From the NCBI GenBank assembly GCA_015689775.1, contig WVSR01000001.1:310001-374000 (forward strand): 64,000 nucleotides of DNA, written 5' to 3'. A model generated the notes under the pieces. That model searched no databases and had not been told where the DNA came from. It worked only from the letters and a program-made list of their open reading frames with translations. Position numbers and translations under genes: made by a program. The stretch comes from Rhodobacterales bacterium LSUCC0387 (lineage in GTDB: Bacteria > Pseudomonadota > Alphaproteobacteria > Rhodobacterales > Rhodobacteraceae). Shown piece by piece: positions 46,598 to 54,295 of this stretch; the stretch's first letter is position 1; each line of letters opens with the position of its first letter.

Positions 46598-47578
46598 CTA
46601 GAGGTGGTCGCGCTCATGTGGGGCGTTGAAATCCAGCTCAGGGTTAATCGGCAGGATGCGTGCGGGATTAATCATATCGTGGCTGTAATGGTAATGGCGC
46701 ACGATATGATCAAAATGCACCGTATCTGCCACACCCGCCCATTGATATAGCTCGCGCGTGTAGCCCCAAAGATTGGGGTAATCGATGATCCGCTTGCGGT
46801 TGCACTTGAAATGCAGGTGATAGACCAGATCAAATCGGATCAACGTGGTAAACAGCCGCCAATCGGCCTCGGTGATGCGTGCGCCGATCAGATAGCGGTT
46901 GCGACTGAGGCCGTCATCCAACCAATCGAGCGCCTCAAAAAGCGTATGCACAGCATCATCATAGGCCGCCTGTGAGGTCGCGAACCCTGATTTGTAGACG
47001 CCGTTATTCACCTCGTCATAAATGCGCGCATTCACTTGGTCGATCTCTTGGCGCAGTTCTTCGGGGTAGAAATCCTGCGTGTCGCCTGTGATCCCGTTAA
47101 AGGCCGAATTGAACATTCGGATGATTTCCGAACTCTCATTCGAGACGATTTTCGCGCGCTCTTTGTCCCAAAGGATTGGAACCGTAACGCGGCCTGTCAT
47201 ATCTGGCGTGTCTTTGAGATAGACATCACGGGCGAAAGGCAGGCCGTAGAGTGTATCCCCCGTAGCGCCGTCAAAATCTGTGGAAAATGTCCACCCATTC
47301 CCGAGCATATCGGGGTGCACAACGCTGAAGCTGATATGGTCAGTCAGACCCTTGATAGCGCGAAAAATCATGGTCCGATTGGCCCAAGGACACGCATGCG
47401 AAACATAAAGGTGATAGCGACCCGATTCTGCCTTGAAGCCAGCCTCACCAGAAGGGCCTGCACTGCCATCTTCGGTCACCCAGTTGCGAAACGAGGCCAC
47501 ACTGCGCTGGAATGCGCCGCCTGATTTTTCGGTGTCATACCAAACATCTTGCCATGTGCCATCGACCAAAAGACCCAT
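46598..47578 (-). CDS. Glutathionyl-hydroquinone reductase (ECM4/YqjG-type GST)
   Basis: This 326-residue xi-class GST has the active-site Cys in YVSHACPWANRTMIFRAIKG, the family motif NNGVYKSGFATSQAAYDDAV, and WRLFTTLIRFDLVYHLHFKCN. It reduces glutathionyl-hydroquinones. It is divergent from a hypothetical gene across 204 bp that contains a palindrome. Confidence 0.93.
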   Translation of the reverse strand: MGLLVDGTWQDVWYDTEKSGGAFQRSVASFRNWVTEDGSAGPSGEAGFKAESGRYHLYVSHACPWANRTMIFRAIKGLTDHISFSVVHPDMLGNGWTFSTDFDGATGDTLYGLPFARDVYLKDTPDMTGRVTVPILWDKERAKIVSNESSEIIRMFNSAFNGITGDTQDFYPEELRQEIDQVNARIYDEVNNGVYKSGFATSQAAYDDAVHTLFEALDWLDDGLSRNRYLIGARITEADWRLFTTLIRFDLVYHLHFKCNRKRIIDYPNLWGYTRELYQWAGVADTVHFDHIVRHYHYSHDMINPARILPINPELDFNAPHERDHL

Positions 47579-47690
47579 TGGTTCCGCCTCTTCTCGCTGT
47601 TTCCTGTTGCCTCAGACCTAATGCGTGTGGCCTTTTCGTCCAACCCTAGGTCATGCAGAGGCACTCTGCGTATATGCACAGAACCCATGT

Positions 47691-47713
47691 TGCAAATTGG
47701 CAACGAATTTGCA
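47691..47713. promoter_or_regulatory. Palindromic operator-like site
   Basis: TGCAAATT (47691-47698) and AATTTGCA (47706-47713) are perfect inverted repeats 7 bp apart, in the spacer between the divergent ECM4-type GST and the hypothetical at 47783. The shape suits a dimeric repressor. No regulator is encoded nearby. Confidence 0.4.
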
Positions 47714-47782
47714 GGTTGGTTAACCCGATGTTGACCAAAACCAAGCATGATCCATGTTACAGTGGGAGTTGATAGGTGTGTT

Positions 47783-48127
47783 ATGAACGATTTTTTGCCC
47801 AAAGATGTCGTAGATGGCCTGCGCCGCGCGAAGATGCGCGATCTCAAGCGCCGCGCGACCCGTTCGGTTCAGATCGGGGATGATGTTTATGCAATCCTAG
47901 AATTCACGCCCTCAGGTTTCGCGGTTGACGCGGAAACTACCCCGCATTTGCGCGGTTTGGTGGATGTTTACGAAGGCTCTCGTCACCAATGTCAGGCGTT
48001 GATTATCGCCTCAGAACAAGATGGTGATTTGATGCGCTATGAATTCAAGCGCAACACCGCCGCCTCTAATCGCGCCGCTTTGGATTTTGAAGAAGTGACG
48101 CCACAGGTTTCGGGATACTTGACCTGA
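47783..48127 (+). CDS. Conserved hypothetical protein of Rhodobacterales
   Basis: This 114-residue protein starts MNDFLPKDVVDGLRRAKMRD. It continues with SVQIGDDVYAILEFTPSGFAV and DVYEGSRHQCQALIIASEQDG. The pattern resembles short PilZ-like beta proteins, and similar proteins occur in related genomes from memory, but I know no function. ATG 47783 is chosen. The frame is open to 47747. Confidence 0.7.
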   Translation: MNDFLPKDVVDGLRRAKMRDLKRRATRSVQIGDDVYAILEFTPSGFAVDAETTPHLRGLVDVYEGSRHQCQALIIASEQDGDLMRYEFKRNTAASNRAALDFEEVTPQVSGYLT

Positions 48128-48174
48128 TTCGACTGGAATGACGTAATAAACCACCGCTTGTGGCCTATTTTCCA

Positions 48175-48228
48175 AGAAATTCGTGCGAAAATTGCGTGCA
48201 GGTCGCGTGATTTTGCGAAAGAATTTCT
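48175..48228. other. Long imperfect hairpin upstream of dgcN
   Basis: AGAAATTC (48175-48182) pairs with GAATTTCT (48221-48228), then a 3 x 3 internal loop, then CG with CG around a one-base bulge, and an 11-bp stem (48188-48198 with 48204-48214, with G-T pairs) closed by a 5-base loop. In total about 21 pairs in 54 bases. It lies 54 bp before the dgcN start, with no T tract after it. It could be a leader structure, an operator or an imperfect terminator. Confidence 0.5.
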
Positions 48229-48281
48229 GACGGCTTGGATTATCCTGTGACAAAGCTTCACCTCTTTGTCGGAGAGCCAAG

Positions 48282-49283
48282 ATGATCAAGACCCCTTACC
48301 TTTTGTTTTTGGGCGATGCGCCCGACCCTTTGGCGGCCAAAGTGGCGCAAGGTATTCGTGATTGGCGTCCTGAGAACGCAATAGGCCAATTCCGCATGGA
48401 AGGGTGTCAGGCCGATATGCGCTTGCCCGATATGACTTTGGCCGAGGCGCGCGCCGCTGGTGCGGAAACCCTCGTGATTGGCGTTGCCAATCGTGGCGGG
48501 GTGATCTCGCCTGCATGGAAAAAGGTTTTGATCGCGGCCCTAGAGGAAGGGTTTGATCTGGCCTCTGGGTTGCACAATCTGTTGCGTGATGAGCCTGATT
48601 TGGTCGCCGTAGCCAAGGCGACAGGGCGCAGTCTGCATGATGTGCGGGTGCCAAATGTGCAATATCCCATCGCTAATGGCGTAAAACGCAGCGGCAAGCG
48701 TTGCCTTGCCGTTGGCACGGATTGCTCGGTTGGGAAGATGTATACGGCGCTGGCCATGGATGCCGAGATGAAGGCGCGCGGGTTGAAATCCAGTTTCCGC
48801 GCCACGGGCCAGACAGGTATTCTGATCACAGGCGAAGGCGTGCCATTGGATGCGGTCATCGCGGATTTCATGGCAGGGGCGGTGGAATGGTTAACCCCTG
48901 ATAATGACCCAGATCATTGGGATATGATCGAGGGACAGGGCAGCCTGTTCCACATTTCCTATTCTGGTGTGACCATGGCTTTGGTGCATGGGGGGCAGCC
49001 CGATGCACTGATCCTGTGCCATGAACCAACCCGCCCCCATATGCGTGGTCTGCCCGATTATGAAATGCCAAGCCTTGAGGCGCTGCGTGATCTGGCCCTG
49101 ACACTTGCACGCCAATCTAATGCGGCGACGCAAGTGGTGGGGGTTTCAATCAACACCGCCGCATTTGGCGAGGATGAAGCCTTGGCCTATCTTGCAGAGA
49201 TTGAAAAGCGCATGGGCTTGCCTGCTGTCGATCCTTTCCGCCAAGGTGCTGGACGTCTTTGTGACGCATTGGAGGCGATATGA
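48282..49283 (+). CDS. dgcN: DUF1611 protein, N-acetyltransferase DgcN of D-glutamate catabolism
   Basis: This 333-residue protein starts MIKTPYLLFLGDAPDPLAAK and has a P-loop-like GTDCSVGKMYT near residue 143, FRATGQTGILITGEGVPLD and EGQGSLFHISYSGV. The family is DUF1611; marine homologues called DgcN were reported to acetylate D-glutamate. It overlaps dgcA by 4 bp, and that pairing supports the role. Confidence 0.8.
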   Translation: MIKTPYLLFLGDAPDPLAAKVAQGIRDWRPENAIGQFRMEGCQADMRLPDMTLAEARAAGAETLVIGVANRGGVISPAWKKVLIAALEEGFDLASGLHNLLRDEPDLVAVAKATGRSLHDVRVPNVQYPIANGVKRSGKRCLAVGTDCSVGKMYTALAMDAEMKARGLKSSFRATGQTGILITGEGVPLDAVIADFMAGAVEWLTPDNDPDHWDMIEGQGSLFHISYSGVTMALVHGGQPDALILCHEPTRPHMRGLPDYEMPSLEALRDLALTLARQSNAATQVVGVSINTAAFGEDEALAYLAEIEKRMGLPAVDPFRQGAGRLCDALEAI

Positions 49284-50254
49284 GTTTTACCATCACGGCC
49301 ACGCCCGAAACCTTTCGCTTGGCCGAGGTTTTTACGATTTCACGCGACTCGCGCAGTGAGGCGCAGGTGGTCACAGTCCATATCAGCCGCGATGGGATCA
49401 CGGGGCGGGGCGAATCTGTGCCCTATGCGCGCTATGGCGAAAGCATTGCCTCGGTCGTGGCGCAAATAGAGGGGCTGCCTGCAGGGATTGATCGTAAAAG
49501 CTTGCAGGACGCATTGCCCGCAGGGGCCGCGCGAAATGCAGTCGATTGTGCGATGTGGGACTGGGACGCAAAATCAACGGGGCGGCCCGTTTGGGATTTG
49601 GCGGGGCTTGCGTCCGCGCCGCGCGCTGAGATTACAGCCTATACCCTGTCGCTTGATACGCCCGAGCGCATGGAGGCTGCGGCAGCGCGCCATCAATCCC
49701 GTCCGCTGCTTAAGATTAAATTGGGCACGCCCGATGACATGCCGCGTCTTGAGGCGGTGCGCCGTGGTGCGCCACGCGCGCGGATCATCGTGGATGCCAA
49801 TGAGGGATGGACTGTGGACAGCTACAATGATCTTGCGCCGCATCTGATCCGTCTGGGGGTCGAGATGGTGGAGCAGCCCCTTCCTGCTGGTGCCGATGAT
49901 CTTTTGGCCGAAATCGCTCGCCCCTTGCCAGTTTGCGCCGATGAGTCCGCCCATGATCGTGCAAGCCTGCCTGATCTGGTGGGCAAATACGATATGGTGA
50001 ACATCAAATTGGATAAAACAGGCGGTTTGACGGAGGCGCTTGCGTTGCGCTATGCGGCTGTGGCGGAGGGCTATGGGGTTATGGTGGGCTGCATGGTCGG
50101 CAGTTCTCTTGCTATGGCCCCTGCGCTTCTCGTGGCACAAGGCGCGGCAATTACCGATCTTGACGGGCCGCTTCTTCTGGCAGAAGACCGTGAGCACGCT
50201 TTGACATTTGACGCAGACGGGGTGCATCCTGCGCGTCCAGAATTATGGGGATGA
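49280..50254 (+). CDS. dgcA: Enolase-superfamily epimerase DgcA (N-acetyl-D-glutamate racemase / dipeptide epimerase-like)
   Basis: This is a 324-residue mandelate-racemase/muconate-cycloisomerase-type enzyme. Catalytic features are all present: acid/base Lys in LLKIKLG, metal ligands Asp in IIVDANEGW, Glu in MVEQPLP and Asp in CADESAHDR, and the second Lys in NIKLDKTGG. Annotated alone it would be an L-Ala-D/L-Glu epimerase. Next to DgcN it fits a D-glutamate route. Confidence 0.82.
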   Translation: MSFTITATPETFRLAEVFTISRDSRSEAQVVTVHISRDGITGRGESVPYARYGESIASVVAQIEGLPAGIDRKSLQDALPAGAARNAVDCAMWDWDAKSTGRPVWDLAGLASAPRAEITAYTLSLDTPERMEAAAARHQSRPLLKIKLGTPDDMPRLEAVRRGAPRARIIVDANEGWTVDSYNDLAPHLIRLGVEMVEQPLPAGADDLLAEIARPLPVCADESAHDRASLPDLVGKYDMVNIKLDKTGGLTEALALRYAAVAEGYGVMVGCMVGSSLAMAPALLVAQGAAITDLDGPLLLAEDREHALTFDADGVHPARPELWG

Positions 50255-50260
50255 GTTGAG

Positions 50261-51124
50261 ATGACGCGCATCGTATATGTGAATGGCGAATATCTGCCCG
50301 AGGATCAGGCCAAAGTTTCGGTGTTTGATCGGGGGTTTCTGTTTGCCGATGGCGTCTATGAGGTGACCAGCGTCTTGGATGGCAAACTTATTGACTTCGA
50401 AGGCCACGCAAAACGCCTTGCGCGTTCCTTGAACGAATTGGATATGCGCGCGCCATGTGACAGTGATCGTTTGCTTGAAATTCATCGCGAACTGATCGCG
50501 CGCAACGCCTTGGTCGATGGTATGATCTATCTGCAGATTACCCGCGGCGCGCCGAATGATCGCGATTTTGCCTATCCTGCCCGTGAGACGGAGCCAACCT
50601 TAGTACTTTTCACCCAGTCCAAACCAGGGTTGGCAGAGAACCCCATGGCAAAGACAGGGATGAAGGTGATCTCTATTGAAGATCAGCGATGGGGTCGGCG
50701 CGATATTAAGACCGTGCAGTTGCTCTACCCTTCCATGGGCAAGATGATGGCAAAGGCGGCTGGCTGCGATGATGCGTGGATGGTTGAAGACGGTGCCGTG
50801 ACAGAAGGCACGTCAAACAATGCTTATATCATAAAGGATGGCACGATTATCACCCGCAATATCGGCACGGAAATTCTGCATGGGATCACTCGCGCAGCGG
50901 TGCTGCGTTTTGCCCGTGAAGCACAGATGAAGGTAGAAGAACGCGCCTTTACAGTGGCTGAGGCGCAAGCGGCAGATGAGGCATTTATCACCTCGGCCTC
51001 AACCTTTGTGATGCCTGTGGTTGAACTAGATGGAAAGCCTATCGGCACAGGCAAACCCGGCCCTGTGGCCGCACGGTTGCGCGAGGTCTACCTTGAAGAA
51101 AGCCGCAAAGCGGCAATGCATTGA
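50261..51124 (+). CDS. dat: D-amino-acid transaminase
   Basis: This fold-type IV PLP enzyme of 287 residues starts IVYVNGEYLPEDQAKVSVFD, with the PLP Lys in GRRDIKTVQLLYPSMGK, and TEGTSNNAYIIKDG and ILHGITRAAVL as cofactor contacts. These match D-alanine aminotransferase. It lies 6 bp after dgcA, forming a three-gene D-amino-acid operon that ends before the convergent imuB. Confidence 0.9.
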   Translation: MTRIVYVNGEYLPEDQAKVSVFDRGFLFADGVYEVTSVLDGKLIDFEGHAKRLARSLNELDMRAPCDSDRLLEIHRELIARNALVDGMIYLQITRGAPNDRDFAYPARETEPTLVLFTQSKPGLAENPMAKTGMKVISIEDQRWGRRDIKTVQLLYPSMGKMMAKAAGCDDAWMVEDGAVTEGTSNNAYIIKDGTIITRNIGTEILHGITRAAVLRFAREAQMKVEERAFTVAEAQAADEAFITSASTFVMPVVELDGKPIGTGKPGPVAARLREVYLEESRKAAMH

Positions 51125-51144
51125 ATTTGTTTGAGTTTCGTCTT

Positions 51145-52836
51145 TTAGGTAAAGTCGCCATGGGCAAGCCAACCGCCTGTTATCGCACCCCCATGGGCAT
51201 AAAAAAGCCATAATCTGACGCCCTGCTCGGTGGTAATGCACCAATAGTCCCGCAATCCTGTGCGCCAATTGGGGTCATCAAGCCACCATTCCGGCGCGAT
51301 TCTTTCAGGCCCAATATAGGATTTCACAGTGAAATTTTGTCGCCGCCATGCAAAGCGAAATGGCGGTTCTGGGCTGTTGGGGGCATCAATAAACTCTGGT
51401 TTGAATAGGGTTAAGGGGCGCGGAAGATGCGCGCGCGGCCATAGCCCCTTAAACGGGTCTGACCATGCGGCCGTAAGAGACTTTTGCGATTTTTCGGGCA
51501 GATGGCTTTCTGCCGGATGGGGTCGGGTGATTGCTTCTAGCCCAATCCTTGTGCCAATGCTCGTGATCAGATCGTCCAAGGCGCTGCGCGCCGCATGGGC
51601 GCGCGCGGAACTATCCCCGCCTTGATGTGCGATGGCATTGCGTGCTTCGATTTGTAGCGCCTCAAGGCGGATCATATCAAAGGCTGTAGAAGGTTCTAAA
51701 TCTTTGAGGCCTTGTTCCATCTGTAATTTCAACAGGCTGTAAACGGTGCGCGCATCGGTATGGCTGCGCGCAAGCCGCAAAGTGATATGACGGCGCGCTT
51801 CGGTCATTTCGGCAAGATCAAGACGTAGGCTGCGCAGATTTCGCCCTGCTTTGTCAAGCTTTTGACACAGCGCTTCGGTTAAACGCAGGATCGCTGCATC
51901 AAGATCATCACTTGTGCCAATGGGTTCGGGAAAGCTCATGCGCACCGCGAAATAGGGCGTGCTGCGCGCGGGCGAGACAGGTTCGGCAAGACTTCCCAAA
52001 GCTTGGTCAAGGCGCTGGAGTAAAAACGGGCCAAAGCGCCGTGCCAGACCTGCGCGGGGCTGCGCAAGCAGATGGTGAATCTGATGCAGGCCAAGCCGTG
52101 CCAACCCGTCTATCGTTTCGTCCCCAAGCCGCAAAGCGGCGATAGGCAAGGGCAAAACTGCCGCGCGGGTTTCTAAAGGGGGTGCGATATGTATGGGCGC
52201 CTCTTTGCTTTGGCGGGCGGGTGGTGCAAATTTTGGGCCCATGTCACGCCTGCGCAAAGCGGCGCGTGCCCGCGTAGCGCGCGCTTCTTGGCTGATGGCA
52301 TCACCACGGGCTTGTTGCGCTCTGCCACGACTATGTCCAAAGCGGGCCAAGGCCCAAGCTGCCCCGCGCGTATCGGCAAGCCCGATTTCCGCACTAAGGC
52401 CCAATGCCGCGAGGTCGGCGCAAATGGTCTCTGCCATGGCGGTTTCCCCATCAAAAAGATGGGCGCAGCCAGAAATATCCATCACCAGACCATCTGTCCC
52501 CTCCGCCGCGATCCAAGGCGAGAATTTCTCTGCCCATCGACACAGCGCCTTGTGAAAGGCTTGTTCTTGCGCGGGGTTTTGACTGCGGGTGATCAGATTT
52601 GCACATAGCGCCATAGCGGCGCTTAACGCCTGCCCACGATAAAGCCCTGCGGCTTGTGCTTTTGGGCAGAGCGAGGAGAGAACTTGCCGATTGCGCGCTT
52701 CCGCAATCACGGCAAGTGGTTGCAGGCTCGTGCCGCGATGCAGGCGCAAGATTTGCTCCGCAGCAAGATGCGGCAAATAGATCGACAAAATGCGGCGCGT
52801 TTTGGCACGGGCCATTTGGGGGGCGGGGGCGGACAT
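51145..52836 (-). CDS. imuB: ImuB, catalytically inactive Y-family polymerase of the mutasome
   Basis: ImuB links ImuA and DnaE2 to the beta clamp in SOS mutagenesis. The 563-residue protein starts ILSIYLPHLAAEQILR, where active Y-polymerases have Asp residues, and has VMDISGCAHLFDG and LPIAALRLGDETIDGLARLG. The C-terminal part ends RDYWCITTEQGVRLWLFYA, typical for the family. So it appears full length. Unlike the usual imuA-imuB-dnaE2 run, its neighbours are dat and a transglycosylase gene; imuA is not in the window and dnaE2 is at 3-2183. A LexA-type box lies 20 bp upstream. Confidence 0.9.
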   Translation of the reverse strand: MSAPAPQMARAKTRRILSIYLPHLAAEQILRLHRGTSLQPLAVIAEARNRQVLSSLCPKAQAAGLYRGQALSAAMALCANLITRSQNPAQEQAFHKALCRWAEKFSPWIAAEGTDGLVMDISGCAHLFDGETAMAETICADLAALGLSAEIGLADTRGAAWALARFGHSRGRAQQARGDAISQEARATRARAALRRRDMGPKFAPPARQSKEAPIHIAPPLETRAAVLPLPIAALRLGDETIDGLARLGLHQIHHLLAQPRAGLARRFGPFLLQRLDQALGSLAEPVSPARSTPYFAVRMSFPEPIGTSDDLDAAILRLTEALCQKLDKAGRNLRSLRLDLAEMTEARRHITLRLARSHTDARTVYSLLKLQMEQGLKDLEPSTAFDMIRLEALQIEARNAIAHQGGDSSARAHAARSALDDLITSIGTRIGLEAITRPHPAESHLPEKSQKSLTAAWSDPFKGLWPRAHLPRPLTLFKPEFIDAPNSPEPPFRFAWRRQNFTVKSYIGPERIAPEWWLDDPNWRTGLRDYWCITTEQGVRLWLFYAHGGAITGGWLAHGDFT

Positions 52837-52855
52837 TCGAAACCATCCATCAAAT

Positions 52856-52870
52856 GTTCACATTTTGTTC
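52856..52870. promoter_or_regulatory. LexA (SOS) box GTTC-N7-GTTC
   Basis: GTTC at 52856-52859, seven bases, and GTTC at 52867-52870 match exactly the alphaproteobacterial LexA operator, a direct repeat GTTC-N7-GTTC. It lies 20 bp before the imuB ATG in the 71-bp spacer. It predicts damage-induced imuB. Confidence 0.85.
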
Positions 52871-52907
52871 TTATTTAGTCCACGCCCCAGAAAGAGTCGA
52901 GTCTCAC

Positions 52908-54191
52908 CTATTGCAGGCGGCGTAAAAGATCGGGGCTGGCATAGCCATCAGGTAGGAGGCCATTGGCAATCTGATAGGCGCGGATTGCTGTCACGCTATT
53001 GGGGCCAATCCGCCCATCGACCCCGCCTGTATCAAACCCTGCCGCGGTGAGTAGTGTTTGCAATTCTGCACGCTCGCTCCGCGTTAGGGCGCGGTCATTG
53101 CGGGGCCATGTGGCGCGAAATCCGTTTGAACGCCCCACGATCCTATCTGACAAATGACCTAGCGCGATCACATAGCTGTCAGCGGGGTTATAGCGCTCTA
53201 GGACACCAAAATTATCATAGACCATAAGCGCCACACCATTCGCCCCAACAGGGAGCAGTAGCGCAGAGGGCCCATGATCTGGCAGGGGCGTGCCATCCGC
53301 GAGGGTGACTGCGCGGTTACGCCAAAAACTGGCACCGCGTTTTTCCTCACGACTGGCAAGGCGATAGTCAAATCCTTGTGGCAACCGCACCTCTAACGCC
53401 CAAGGTTGCCCGCGCCGCCATCCTGCTTCGCTCAGGAAATTGGCGGCTGAGGCCAAGGCATCGCGCGGGTCATCGCCCCAAATATCTGCGCGACCATCGC
53501 CCGTGTAATCGACCGCATAGGCCAGATAGCTGGTTGGCATGAATTGCGTATGCCCCATTGCCCCTGCCCATGACCCTGCAAAGGCGCGGGGGCTAACCGC
53601 CTCGATCTCTAGGATTTGCAAAGCGGCAAGAAGTTCGGCTTCGAAATAGGCGCGCCTGCGCCCTTCCCATGCCAGCGTGGCCAATGCGCGCAATGTGTCT
53701 GTGTTTCCACGGAAACTGCCATAGGATGTCTCGACCCCCCAAATGGCGACAACCACCTCTCCGGGAACGCCAAATTGAGATTCGATTCGCACCAAATCTT
53801 CGCGCCACCTTTGGTAATTGGCCCGCCCGCCTTCGATGCGTTGCGTGGAAACGGCGCTGTCGAGATAGTCCCAAATGGGGCGCACAAATTCGGATTGATT
53901 GCCATCAAGACGCACAACCTCATCTAACGGGGTCATTCGGCCAAGGGCGGCATCTACGACTGCGGGCGAAATACCTTGTGCCACGGCGCGGGATACGAAA
54001 TCTGCGCGCCATCGAGAAAAACTTTCGCGGGGTGCAGGGTTGGATTGGGTGCTGAGCGTGGCAGGTCGTGGGTAAGGCAAGGGTGAACTGCTGACCGCTA
54101 ATCCCTGAGCCAAGCTTACCTCTGCGCCAAGCGATATGAAAATGGCGGCCATAGGCGTGCACCATTGCAAGGCGTTTTGCTTCACCTGCAT
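52908..54191 (-). CDS. Lytic murein transglycosylase (MltB/SLT-type) with peptidoglycan-binding domain
   Basis: This secreted muramidase-like enzyme has about 427 residues. After a signal peptide (MQVKQNALQWCTPMAA-IFI) come the catalytic domain with VVAIWGVETSYGSFRGNTD (catalytic Glu), SWAGAMGHTQFMPTSY, and at the C-terminus a peptidoglycan-binding domain (LLTAAGFDTGGVDGRIGPNS). I prefer ATG 54191; ATG 54248 would add 19 basic residues. It lies 71 bp upstream of imuB. Confidence 0.9.
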   Translation of the reverse strand: MQVKQNALQWCTPMAAIFISLGAEVSLAQGLAVSSSPLPYPRPATLSTQSNPAPRESFSRWRADFVSRAVAQGISPAVVDAALGRMTPLDEVVRLDGNQSEFVRPIWDYLDSAVSTQRIEGGRANYQRWREDLVRIESQFGVPGEVVVAIWGVETSYGSFRGNTDTLRALATLAWEGRRRAYFEAELLAALQILEIEAVSPRAFAGSWAGAMGHTQFMPTSYLAYAVDYTGDGRADIWGDDPRDALASAANFLSEAGWRRGQPWALEVRLPQGFDYRLASREEKRGASFWRNRAVTLADGTPLPDHGPSALLLPVGANGVALMVYDNFGVLERYNPADSYVIALGHLSDRIVGRSNGFRATWPRNDRALTRSERAELQTLLTAAGFDTGGVDGRIGPNSVTAIRAYQIANGLLPDGYASPDLLRRLQ

Positions 54192-54295
54192 TTTTATTCC
54201 CCGATACAAACCAGCAAAAGCCCGCTGGCGCTTGGTTTTGCCGCTCATGGACGACCCTAGCGCGCAGAATACATTCCGCCTAGGGGCAATCGAGA

